Origin: Bufo bufo
Lineage: Eukaryota > Chordata > Amphibia > Anura > Bufonidae
DNA length: 64,000 nucleotides
Assembly (NCBI RefSeq): GCF_905171765.1
Contig: NC_053392.1
Span: 405,336,565 to 405,400,564 of the forward strand
Direction of reading: 5' to 3'
A program made the position numbers and the translations under genes. The notes beneath the pieces are model-generated. The model was not told where the DNA came from and searched no databases. It saw only the letters and a program-made list of their open reading frames with translations. Positions 43,697 to 53,239 of this stretch are shown here, in pieces; position 1 is the stretch's first letter; each line of letters begins with the position of its first letter.

Positions 43697-44202
43697 TTCC
43701 CACCCCTCAAAGCCCCCCCAACAATAAAAGGGGAAATTGGTGGGGCACAACAAACAATGTGGGGGGGGGAGGGGAATAAAAGGTCAGTGTCAGCATGTCC
43801 CTCCAAGACTGCCGCCAGCAAGCTAGGACCATCACCTAGGTCCCTGGCTGCCAGCCAGCAAAGCAGTCTAAAGGACATACTGGACACCGTGTCCGACTCA
43901 AGAAAACGCTCCCGCTCCAGGTCGCTGCCAGTAACCACTCCCCAACCAGCACACCCCCGAAACACCAAAGGAATGTTGCCAGCAGACGACCTGAGATAGG
44001 AACATAGAGAGGGACGAGGGGGAACCAACACAGACAACGGTATAAAAGAATGGCGGGGAAAAAGCCACTCACCGCGCCGTTAACGGTGAAACCCCCATAA
44101 TGCTCTCCCTCCGGAAAAACGCGCATGCACACCAAACGGATGGCGATACATGCTGCACCCTCTTTCGAAATTGGGGGACTGCGGAGCCATTATTTGTTAT
44201 AA
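43697..44202 (-). other. Internal region of the short LTR element
   Basis: About 506 bp. Frames of 126 codons (plus) and up to 167 codons (minus) cross it but match no Gag, protease or RT motif that I know, and they run into LTR sequence. Likely non-coding cargo of an element mobilised in trans. Confidence 0.6.
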
Positions 44203-45074
44203 TGTCACGGCGGGGCGTGGGGGAAACCCCCCGCCGTGCAATGGCGGTGGCAGCTAGCAGGGAACAGGGAGCAAGTCACCTCCTATGCAACCCTAGGTTC
44301 TCCCTAGACTCCTAGCGCATGACCCACCTCAGATGGTAAGGGGGCTCATGCTCACCGACCTAGGACCCTGGGAATCCCTGCTGTGCCCTAATCATGAAGA
44401 CAGGGCAGAGACCACCCATTCATCCTTCACCACGGATGAATGGTGTCTCCTGAAGCCCAGCAACTGACCACCAACTAGACAGGGCCACAGCCGAACGACA
44501 GGTAAGTACATAAGACAACAGACAACAAAAGTTATCAGGACTTACCTGTTGCCAATGAGATAGACCGGAAACTCACAGTCTAGCTGTTTGCTTAAACCCC
44601 TCCAGGAAAGCAAGCCCCATTAGGAGCACATACACCATCAAACAAGGCCCACACCATACAACATACACCACAGGTGGGGAAGGGTAAACAGAAGCAAGCA
44701 GGAGGGGAAGCAAAGGGAAAACAATATAACAAATAACGGTGGCTCACACAGACATAATCAAAACAGCCCAGGAGCAGAGCTCCACACCAAGCTGACAACA
44801 AAATACAAACTGACCTCAGGCTCCACCACGCCAACATATAAGGAGGCCTGAGGTCACACCCACCACACCTACTAAACACACCTTAACCCCGTGCACACCA
44901 AAGCAGGGAAAACACCTTTACAAACACACATTGCTGGAGGCAACAACATGCAAGGCAACCATGTCACGGCACACACCACAAAGGCCGTGACACTGCCCCT
45001 GCATGCAGACACAGCAACACTTTGCCGCAGGCAACAGCAAGCATGGCCAAGTGTCACAAGGCTGTGACACATTT

Positions 45075-45284
45075 CTGCCATTGACCTCCCTTGGATGTGG
45101 TATCCCTTTCTCATGCTCTCTCTCTGGCATGGAACCCTGATTCCCCATTACCCATGATCACCATGGTAGGCACATAAAAGTACATTGAAAGTTGATAGAG
45201 AAGATATCCAATTGGATCGTGGACGTCACGGGGACGTGCGATCAGGCAGAAGTTATCTAGAGTCAACAAAGCGGCAGCAGGGCC
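45075..45284 (-). pseudogene. 18S rRNA pseudogene fragment, antisense in hAT-B
   Basis: On the minus strand: CTGCTGCCGCTTTGTTGACT, GATCGCACGTCCCCGTGAC, TCTATCAACTTTCAATGTAC, GTGCCTACCATGGTGATCAT, GGGGAATCAGGGTTCCATG and ATACCACATCCAAGGGAGG. This is the same part of 18S as 3706-3923, diverged independently. It is opposite in direction to the hAT-B transposase. Confidence 0.9.
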
Positions 45285-45347
45285 TCTCCTGTCTAACGTT
45301 TCCAAATCCAAAATACTTCAGTGACATTCCCTGTAATTTTTTATTAA
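45285..45347 (-). repeat. hAT-leader-like unit between 18S pieces
   Basis: On the minus strand, AATTACAGGGAATGTCACTG, TATTTTGGATTTGGAAACG and AGACAGGAGAGG. The same words occur at 24172-24228 in the hAT-A leader (AATTACAGGGAATGTCACAG; GATGAGGAAACG; ACAGGAGAGG). It joins two 18S fragments. Confidence 0.65.
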
Positions 45348-45440
45348 TCATTCCAATAACAGGGCATCTTATGAATCCTGTATTGTTATTTATCGTCACT
45401 ACCTCCTCGAGTCGACAGTGGGTAATTGCCTCGCGCCCCC
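45348..45440 (-). pseudogene. 18S rRNA pseudogene fragment, next 18S segment, out of order
   Basis: On the minus strand: GCGCGAGGCAATTACCCACT, GAGGAGGTAGTGACGATAA, ATAACAATACAGGATTC and GCCCTGTTATTGGAATGA. In 18S this follows the segment found at 45075-45284, yet here it precedes it, so the rRNA-derived pieces are rearranged. Confidence 0.88.
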
Positions 45441-45499
45441 TCATTTACTTTGATGCTTCTGCTTTAATAATTTGTCCCACATTTCCGTTCGATCACATT

Positions 45500-45568
45500 T
45501 CATTTCATCCATTGACCTCCCTTGGATGTGGTATCCAATTGGATCAATGCCGTCACGGGACGTGCGAC
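45500..45568 (-). pseudogene. 18S rRNA pseudogene fragment with internal deletion
   Basis: On the minus strand: GTCGCACGTCCCGTGACGG, GATCCAATTGGAT, then directly TACCACATCCAAGGGAGG. The middle of the 45075-45284 segment is missing, so this looks like a second, deleted copy. The hAT-B C-terminal exon begins immediately after it (ATGGTTGAGCAGTATG). Confidence 0.8.
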
Positions 45569-45862
45569 ATGGTTGAGCAGTATGTGTGCACACGCCTACA
45601 CCTACTGACTGATTGGTCTGCCCACTTCAACTTCTGGGTCTCCAAATTGAGGTCATGGCCTGAGCTTGCCCTTTACACCTTGGAGGTGCTGGCATGCACT
45701 GCAGCCAGTGTATTGTCTGAACGTTTGTTTAGCACGGCAGGAGGGGGTTATCAAAGAGAAACACAGCTGCCTGTCCACAGCCAATGTGGACAAGCTCACG
45801 TTCATTAAAATGAACAAGGCAGGGATCCCACAGAACTTGTCTGTATCTTGTGCAGAATAGAC
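45564..45862 (+). pseudogene. hAT-B C-terminal transposase exon (second copy)
   Basis: MVEQYVCTRLHLLTDWSAHF, then FWVSKLRSWPELALYTLEVL and SERLFSTAGGG, then, after a shift, CLSTANVDKLTFIKMNKAGI. Same as 39244-39510 but with an independent frameshift. It is followed by the 3' untranslated region and the terminal repeat at 46393. Confidence 0.9.
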
Positions 45863-46393
45863 ATGTATACCGGCCTCACCCAGCCATTGTTGTACTCCAG
45901 CGCACTTTCTCTTTGTTTTATTTTTTATATTTCCCAATGTTTTGGGGTCTACCAAAATTTGAACAAAAAATAATAATAAAATAAATTAAAAAAACAAAAA
46001 CAAAAACCACTGTTGGCTACCTCCTCCTCTGCTTCCACCTACACCGCCACATCCACCGCCTCCTTAACCTCCTACTCCATATGGACCTCCTCCTCCTAGA
46101 TCAAGATTATTATTTTTTATTTTTATGTATTTTATGTTATTTGAAGTCATTTCCCTATCCACATTTGTTTGCAGAGCACTTGCCATGCTCTTAACCACAT
46201 TGTGCTGCCTTTTTCAGCCCTGTAGGCCTTTCCATGACTTTTTTAGATCCATTTTAGTGCTCCAAAGTTTGAGTCCCCATTGACTTCAATGGGGTTCGGG
46301 TTCGGGGTAAAGTTCAGGTCCCGAACTCTAACTTTTTTGTGAAGTTTGGCCGAACCCGTCGAACCCAAACATCCAGGTGTCCGCTCAACTCTA
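45863..46393 (+). mobile_element. hAT-B 3' untranslated region and 3' terminus
   Basis: CCCAATGTTTTGGGGTCTAC and Pro-codon-like CCTCCTCCT match 39590-39760. The end is GGGGTTCGGGTTCGGGGTAA ... CGAACCCGTCGAACCC ... CGCTCAACTCTA, inverted relative to 34097-34200. Confidence 0.8.
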
Positions 46394-46730
46394 TTTAGGA
46401 CCTATCCTGTTAATAGGTGATAAATACTTTTTGAAGGTATATCCACTTTCATTGTGTAATTAGAAAGCAAATGAACAAGATGAAAAAATGTTTAAAGATG
46501 GTCATAGTCATAATATATATATAAATACAACATTTTGGTGACTAGTCATATACTTTATGTGTTTGATTCTGAATCTTTCATTTTATAATAAATCCTGCAC
46601 ATAAAACCTAATAATTCCTGTCTGGCTCAATGTCTGCACAGAGTTTTCTGCAATAATTAACATCCTGGGCACTAGGAACTGTACAACAATCTAAGTTAGG
46701 GAAAGACTTGCTACCCAGTGCATACGAGCT
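46394..46730. other. Non-coding spacer
   Basis: AT-rich sequence without recognised repeats or coding. Confidence 0.45.
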
Positions 46731-46734
46731 CAGA

Positions 46735-47665
46735 TTTCCACGCGGGTGCAATGCGTGAGTTGAACGCATTGCACCCGCACTGAATCAGGACCCATTCATT
46801 TCTATGGGGCTGTTCACATGAGCGGTGATTTTCACGCATCACTTGTGAGTTGCGTGAAATTCGCAGCAAGCTCTATTTTCTGCGTTTTTTGCACAACGCA
46901 GGCCCCATAGAAGTGAATGGGGCTGCGTGAAAATCGCAAGCATCCGCAAGCAAGTGCGGATGCGGTGCGATTTTCACGCACGGTTGCTAGGAGACGATCG
47001 GGATGGAGACCCGATCATTATTATTTTCCCTTATAACATGGTTATAAGGGAAAATAATAGCATTCTGAATACAGAATGCATAGTAAAATAGCGCTGGAGG
47101 GGTTAAAAAAAAATATAATTATTTACCTCACCTTAATCCACTTGCTCGCGCAGCCCGGCATCTCTTCTGTCTTCATCTTAGCTGTGTGCAGGAAAAGAAC
47201 CTGTGGTGACGTCACTCCGGTCCTCACATGATCCATCACCATGGTAAAAGATCATGTGACGGACCATGTGATGACCGGAGTGACGTCACCACAGGTCCTT
47301 TTCCTGCACACAGCTAAGATGAAGACAGAAGAGATGCCGGGCTGCGCGAGCAAGTGGATTAAGGGGAGTTAAATTATTTATTTATTTATTTTAACCCCTC
47401 CAGCGCTATTTTACTATGCATTCTGTATTCAGAATGCTATTATTTTCCCTTAAAACCATGTTATAAGGGAAAATAATACAATCTACAGAACACCGATCCC
47501 AAGCCCGAACTTCTGTGAAGAAGTTCGGGTTTGGGTACCAAACATGCCGATTTTACTCACGCGCGTGCAAAACGCATTACAATGTTTTGCACTCGCGCGG
47601 AAAAATCGTGCATGTTCCCGCAAGCACCCGGACCTTTTCCCGCAACTCGCATGTGAAAGAGGCCT
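46735..47665. mobile_element. Foldback element with very long inverted repeat
   Basis: Arms ACATGGTTATAAGGGAAAAT, CATTCTGAATACAGAATGCA, TAGCGCTGGAGGGGTTAA pair with the complement at about 47395-47480. Inside, ACCTGTGGTGACGTCACTCC pairs with GGAGTGACGTCACCACAGGT (47205-47300), and GATGCCGGGCTGCGCGAG pairs with the left side. Outer sequence is CG-rich with GCGTGAAAATCGC motifs; the outer TIR is not clear on the left. Its inner palindrome is shared with 29385-29585. Confidence 0.82.
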
Positions 47666-49075
47666 TAGAGATGCATCTCATGAACAAACATGTTCACTGT
47701 TTCCAAAATAAACCAGCAGAATTATTTTGCTTTAAACTATAATATGTGGTGTAACTCATGATCAGTATGGGATAAGTTATACAATGTATTAACATCGTTA
47801 CTAATGGAAGTTTTTTTTTATAGATTATGGGGGAGAGTAATCAAATTGGATCTCTGAAAAATGAAAGGAGGAATCTGATTGGTTGCTATGGACAACTAAA
47901 CCAGTTTTCCTTTACACCAGTTTGATAAATCCCCCACTACATTTATATAGAACTCCAAAAACTGCCGTAATTGAGATATATATTTAATTATTTCCTATGC
48001 AAGTGGATGTGTCATGTACTAACAGAAGGCAGATATAAAGATATATTTGTTGAATCTGAAATCCTAGTGTCCATGACAGAACAGATAGAGGACCCATAAC
48101 TGACTCACATATACTGCCAATACCATAAACTTGCCAAATACTATAAATCTGTTCCCCCTAACTAAAGCTCATGCATGCTTTGGCTAACTCATAAAATGCT
48201 CCTTCTTGTACTGTGAGAGATTTGGGTAACAAAAAAAGAAATAGGTGATATATTCAATATTATTTAACATGATTATTTAATGTGCTGTTTGTATCTTCCA
48301 GTTTACATTAAATAAGTCCTTTTTTTGCATCCAGTATGTCTCAATACTGAGTTGTCCTTTCCCCTTTAATCAAATTCACTGTTTTAAACTTTAGCTGCTC
48401 CTCTTTTTTATATATGAAATGTGATTTTTAAATTGACTACAGTGCAGATCAGGAGCAACAATATTTGAACCTTTCTTGCACTAGTTTGTGCTTATTTCTA
48501 CTGATTACTTTTATCTTCCAAGATGCAATCTACTGGTGCTTGCTGAAAAAATCATTTTCCCTCTCATTTTTGCATGTGTAAAAAAGGTCTCGATTTGTTC
48601 ATTGTGCAGCTCATCTGAGAAATAGCATAACATACTCTGTGAAGAAAGGTGTTATTTTTTGTTTCCATTTCATCTGCCTTTGGCTTTATAAAACAAAGAT
48701 ATAAAGAGAAACCAAGGGGATTTTCTTAGTGGGAATTTACTTGTTGTCAATGGGCAACATTTCATGGAAATCAATGCATGCCCAGCCAGATCAATGAGAG
48801 CATTTTATTTTCAGGGACTACATTTTCAAAATGCTTAAAATTTGAATAAATCTATAAACCAGTCCCAAAGCATGTAATATGGAAAAACAAATTGGCATCA
48901 AAAGCAGACCATTATGTTCAGGGAAAATCATGTTAAATAAAATGTCCAGTATTTATAAGGATTTTCAGCAGTGTGCCTATTTTCTCTGTCACATATGCCC
49001 ATACATTAGCTTCTATTACTTATGTGGCAATATGCTTCCAGTAATAATTAATGATGTTTCTAAGTGGTTATGACT
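47666..49075. other. Mostly plain non-coding DNA
   Basis: The longest stretch here without clear transposon coding. A segment at 47822-47940 (GGAATCTGATTGGTTGCTAT, ACCAGTTTTCCTTTACACC, TTTGATAAATCCCCC) looks like a dispersed repeat. Otherwise AT-rich with no frame worth calling. Confidence 0.45.
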
Positions 49076-49077
49076 AG

Positions 49078-50211
49078 TGTTGGGCTGAACACTTTTTTAC
49101 TCGCGCATCGCGAGGTACGTGCGCGGAGATACTGGCACTCACTGTAATGCCGTAGCTATGTTGGCTACTGGCATTAGAGTGATTGGCTGGCCGAAACGCG
49201 TCATCGGGTGCTATATAGCACCCGATGACACGTGGTTTGGCTCAGTCTTAGTCAAGGAGAGCTGCAGCAGAAGGGACAGATAGTGTAGGGACAGGAAATT
49301 GTTTGTTTGTTAGGCAGGTTTTACTGGTGAAAGGTGTTAGAGACCCAAAAATCCTTTTAAGGACTATTGTTTTATCTGGCTGTCATATGTATTATTAGCG
49401 CAACCTGCACTACATTGTGTGCAATTGTTTATCCGCTGCTGACAGTGATACAACCTTTACTACATCTGTTGTGTTACATTTGCACTGTGAAATTCAGCAC
49501 AATTGTTTGGCCTCTGGTGACAGCGACATTACCTGCCCTAAATCTGCAGTATAATGTTAGCACATCAGAAATATCAGTGACATTCAGTGTAATTTATTCG
49601 CCGCTGGTGACGGCGACATTACTTTGCGCTACATCTCCTGTATAACATTAGTGCATCCTAAATATCAGTGACATTCAGTGTAATTTTTTCACTGCTGGTG
49701 GCAGCGACATTACGTGCGCTACATCTCCTGTATAAAGTTTGTACATCATAAATATCAGTGACATTCAGTAAAATTTTTTCACTGCTGGTGGCAGCGACAT
49801 TACGTGTGCTACATCTCCTGTATAATGTTTGTACATCATAAATATCAGTGACATTCAGTCAAATTTTTTCATTGCTGGTGGCAGTGACATTACCTGTGCT
49901 ACATCTCCTGTATAACATTTGCCCATCCTAAATATCAGTGACATTCAGTCAAATTTTTTCATTGCTGGTGGCAGCGACATTACGTGTGCTACATTTCCTG
50001 TATAACGTTTGCCCATCCGAAATATCAGTGAGATTCAATCAAATTTTTTTGTTGCTGTGGCAGCGACATTACCTGCGCTACATCTCCAGTAAAACGTTTG
50101 CCCATCCTAAATATCAGTGAAATTCAGTCTAATTTTTTCGCTGCTGGTGGCAGCGACATTACCTGTGCTACATCTACTGTATAACGTTTGCCCATCCTAA
50201 ATATCAGTGAC
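49078..50211 (+). mobile_element. hAT 5' end with 90-bp leader repeats (hAT-E)
   Basis: Terminus AGTGTTGGGCTGAACAC, then CATCGGGTGCTATATAGCAC and AATCCTTTTAAGGACTATTG, matching the hAT-A 5' flank in reverse. From 49440 it holds about eight units with AATATCAGTGACATTCAGT (49571, 49662, 49752, 49842 and on), CTGCTGGTGGCAGCGACATT and ACATCTCCTGTATAAC: period 90 bp. Ends in a PLE; no transposase follows in this orientation. Confidence 0.82.
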
Positions 50212-50850
50212 AAAAGAAAAAGGAACAAGTCTGGTACCGTGTTAGCTAATAGAAAACTAGTTTTAGTGCTCTCATTAAGACAAACAAAATAAAAGTATTG
50301 CAGGTTTGATACCTTTTAATGGCTAACAAAAATGGAATGATGTTACATAGTGAGCTTTCGAGACATCACCAGTCCCTTCATCAGGTGTACTACAAGAATA
50401 TATGAAGAAACAGCAATATATATACAATAAGAACAGAGACATGGGTGAATGAATGGACATTTGAAAAATAACCAAACAACATATCAAAGATCTTGAGAAT
50501 GAGTCCTTAATTATCTTACAGATAAGGGGTGTGAAAGTTTTATGGTCTCTAAATTGATGTTATCTCAGACACCTGGTGCCCAGACTATATCTATAGAAGA
50601 CTCTTTAGATATTGTAGTGTGTCATAAATCTCAGGGACAAATTGAGTCCAGTATTCAAAGTGTCAAGCAGTGTTATAAATTTGTATTCCCAAATTCTTCT
50701 AGCTCTTTGGGATTTGAAGTTACCTTTTATGAGAACTTTCATCTGTTCTTCATTGTGTCCTGGGCTACAGAAATCCTTAGCCATAGGAAAGTGTAGCATC
50801 TTCTCTTTTATTGTGTGGCAGGGGTTTTTCATCGCCAGAAATGGGTTAAT
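50212..50850 (-). mobile_element. Penelope-like element 3' end (PLE-1)
   Basis: Minus-strand frame at 50605-50800 reads MAKDFCSPGHNEEQMKVLIK, GNFKSQRARRIWEYKFIT and LLDTLNTGLNLSLRF, the C-terminal end of the PLE GIY-YIG endonuclease protein. The following 400 bp is the terminal (pLTR) region with a hammerhead-like motif at 50350-50390. The same terminal region, inverted, starts the PLE at 61239. It is inserted in hAT leader repeats (left junction GTGACA|AAAGAAAAAGG). Confidence 0.88.
50350..50390 (-). ncRNA. Hammerhead-ribozyme-like motif (PLE-1)
   Basis: Minus strand: CTGATGA, one extra A, stem II GGGAC with GTCTC (one G-U pair) around a 7-base loop, then GAA, palindromic AGCT and C. Repeated in the copy at 61476-61512. 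Confidence 0.42.
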
Positions 50851-51255
50851 GTCACCCACCAATGGAACAGATGCAGTAGGTTTATTCAAGGCAAAAATGG
50901 TAAAATGTCACCCAAGAATGTAACAGAAAAATTTGTGAACTTTATTAACCTATCTACTAGGTAGAGCAGGTGTATATCACACCCCAAAAATTGGTGAATT
51001 TCACACGAATATTTAACAGACAAATAATGTTTTTTTTTTTTTACCTGTCTACTAGGTATAGCAGTGGTATATCACAGCCAAAAATTGGTGAATTTCACCC
51101 TAAAATGTAACAGACAAATTAGTGAAATGTTTTTACCTGTCTACTAGGTACAGCCAGGGTATATCACACCCAAAAATTGGTGAATTTCACCCGAATATGT
51201 AACAGACAAATCATTATTTTTTTTTTACCTGTCTACTAGGTATAGCAGTGATATA
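50851..51255 (-). repeat. hAT-type about 93-bp repeats, inverse orientation
   Basis: Units with TACCTGTCTACTAGGTATAG, CAGTGGTATATCACA and CCAAAAATTGGTGAATTTCA, then ATGTAACAGACAAAT. These are the complement of the hAT-B 3' repeats at 39840-40030 and 41346-41640. Confidence 0.82.
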
Positions 51256-51350
51256 TCAGAAACACACTTGGAAGTCCAGCTCTAATCAAAAGCAGGGGAA
51301 CTTTATTTCAGTGGTTTAAAAACTTTCTGTTACAGGAAATGAAGTATTGT

Positions 51351-51395
51351 TACGCGTTTCAGACCACCTCTATTCTGGGTCCTTCATCATGACTT
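51351..51395 (-). ncRNA. Hammerhead-ribozyme-like motif (PLE-2)
   Basis: Minus strand: TGATGA, one extra A, stem II GGACC with GGTCT, GAA, palindromic ACGCGT, A. C3 of the usual CUGANGA is A here. Confidence 0.4.
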
Positions 51396-51421
51396 ACTAA
51401 ACATTCAATGAATGCACTATA

Positions 51422-53047
51422 CAGTGGGATGCGAAAGTTTGGGCAACCTTGTTAATCGTCATGATTTTCCTGTATAAATCGTTGGTTGTTACGATAAAAA
51501 ATGTCAGTTCAAATATATCATATAGGAGACACACACAGTGATATTTGAGAAGTGAAATGAAGTTTATTGGATTTACAGAAAGTGTACTATAACTGTTTAA
51601 ACAAAATTAGGCAGGTGCATAAATTTGGGCACCACAAAAAAGAAATGAAATCAATATTTAGTAGATCCTCCTTTTGCAGAAATTACAGCCTCTAAATGCT
51701 TCCTGTAGGTTCCAATGATAGTCTGGATTCTGGTTGAAGGTATTTTGGACCATTCCTCTTTGCAAAACATCTTTAGTTCATTCAGGTTTGATGGCTTCCA
51801 AGCATGGACAGCTCTCTTTAAGTCACACCACAGATTTTCAATTATATTCAGGTCTGGGGACTGAGATGGCCATTCCAGAACGTTGTACTTGTTCCTCTGC
51901 ATAAATGCCTTAGTGGATGTTTAGCAGTGTTTAGGGTCATTGTCTTGTTGAAAGATCCAGCCCCGGCACAGCTTCAGCTTTGTCACTGATTCCTGGACAT
52001 TGGTCTCCAGAATCTGCTGATACTGAGTGGAATCCATGCGTCCCTCAACTTTGACAAGATTCCCAGTCCCTGCACTGGCCACACAGCCCCACAGCATGAT
52101 GGAACCACCACCATATTTTACTGTAGGTAGCAGGTGTTTTTCTTGGAATGCTGTGTTCTTTTTCCTCCATGCATAACGCCCCTTGTTATGGCCAAATAAC
52201 TCAATTTTAGTTTCATCAGTCCACAGAACCTTATTCCAAAATGAAGCTGGCTTGTCCAAATGTGCTTTAGCCCACCTCAAGCGGCACTTTTTGTACTGTG
52301 GGCGGAGAAAAGACTTCCTCTGCATCACTCTCGCATACAGCATCTCCTTGTGTAAAGTGCGCCGAATGGTTGAACGATGCACAGTGATTCCATCTGCAGC
52401 AAGATGATGTTGTAGGTCTTTGGTGCTGGTCTGTGGGTTGACTCTGACTGTTCTCACCATTCGTCGCGTCTCTCTATCCGAGATTTTTCTTGGTCTGCCA
52501 CTTCGAGCCTTAACTTGAACTGAGCCTGTGGTCTTCCATTTCCTCAATATGTTCCTAACTGTGGAAACAGACAGCTGAAATCTCTGAGACAGCTTTCTGT
52601 ATCTTTCCCCGAAACCATGATGGTGAACAATCTTTGTCTTCAGGTCATTTGAGAGTTGTTTTGAGACCCCCATGTTGCTACTCTTCAGAGAAAATTAAAA
52701 GAGGAGGGAAACTTACAATTGACCCCCTCAAATACTCTTTCTCATAATTGGATTCACCTGTGTATGTAGGTCAGGGGTCACTGAGCTTACCAAGCCAATT
52801 TGAGTTCCAATAATTAGTTCTAAAGGTTTTGGAATCAATAAAATGCCAACAGTGCCCAAATTTATGCACCTGCCCAATTATAGCACACTTTCTGTAAATC
52901 CAATAAACTTCATTTCACTTCTCAAATATCACTGTGTGTGTCTCCTAGATGATATATTTAACTGACATTTTTTATCGTAACAACCAACGATTTATACAGG
53001 AAAATCATGACGTTTAACAAGGTTGCCCAAACTTTCGCATCCCACTG
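51422..53047 (-). mobile_element. Tc1-like element with about 210-bp TIRs
   Basis: CAGTGGGATGCGAAAGTTTG at the left and the exact complement ending CATCCCACTG at the right, between TA dinucleotides (51420-51421, 53048-53049). Inverted repeats extend about 210 bp with few differences (for example GTGTACTATAACTG against ATTATAGCACAC). 1,626 bp in all. Confidence 0.95.
51651..52673 (-). pseudogene. Tc1 transposase, one premature stop
   Basis: MGVSKQLSNDLKTKIVHHHG starts a paired-like bipartite DNA-binding domain (LSQRFQLSVSTVRNIL; an AT-hook-like SGRPRKIS between the two halves). The DD34E core has LWTDETKIELFG, FQQDNDPKH and WPSQSPDLNIIENLW with 34 residues between the second D and E. A single TAA at 51918-51920, directly after DPKHC, separates the two parts, which are in the same frame; total about 341 codons, the normal length. 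The glutamate block reads NIIEN instead of NPIEN. Confidence 0.94.
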
Positions 53048-53239
53048 TATATGCTCACCCACCACCTGGTCCCGCAATCAATAGGTCACATGGTTGGAGC
53101 AGAATGTGCAATCAAAAACACACACATGTGCACACATATAAAATAATGATTTTACAATATAAAATCACATTATAGCTTCAAAAGGAAAAATGTAAAAAAA
53201 TAATAATAATAAGAAAAATAAATATGTCATAATTTTTTT

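Larger units (their letters stand above)
41703..45069 (-). mobile_element. Short non-autonomous LTR retrotransposon (TRIM/LARD-like), TSD CATTT
   Basis: LTRs at 41703-43696 (enlarged by a solo-LTR insertion; about 880 bp without it) and 44203-45069 (867 bp) share TGTSACGGCGGGGCGTGGGG starts and GTGACA-type ends. Exact CATTT duplication at 41698-41702 and 45070-45074. The internal region is only about 506 bp (43697-44202) with no gag or pol motif on either strand. Its right edge reads TTATAA before the LTR, as in the chromovirus, and its left edge has a purine-rich complement, which suggests minus orientation. Confidence 0.85.
34097..46393 (+). mobile_element. Large composite hAT element (hAT-B)
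   Basis: Bounded by TAGGGTTGAGCGAACCCGAA and CGCTCAACTCTA with GAACCCGAAC-type subterminal repeats on both sides. Flanks do not show a clear 8-bp duplication. Order of its own sequence: 5' leader with 101-bp repeats; transposase core plus C-terminus (37974-39530); 3' repeats; leader again and N-terminus (40802-41345); 3'-type repeats; antisense 18S fragments; C-terminus again (45564-45860); 3' end. This order implies fusion of two deletion derivatives. It also hosts an L1, a Tc1/mariner and three LTR insertions. Confidence 0.72.

Noticed and set aside
47515..47742. 75-codon frame at the foldback element edge
   Set aside because: Runs through inverted repeat sequence and has no recognisable motif.
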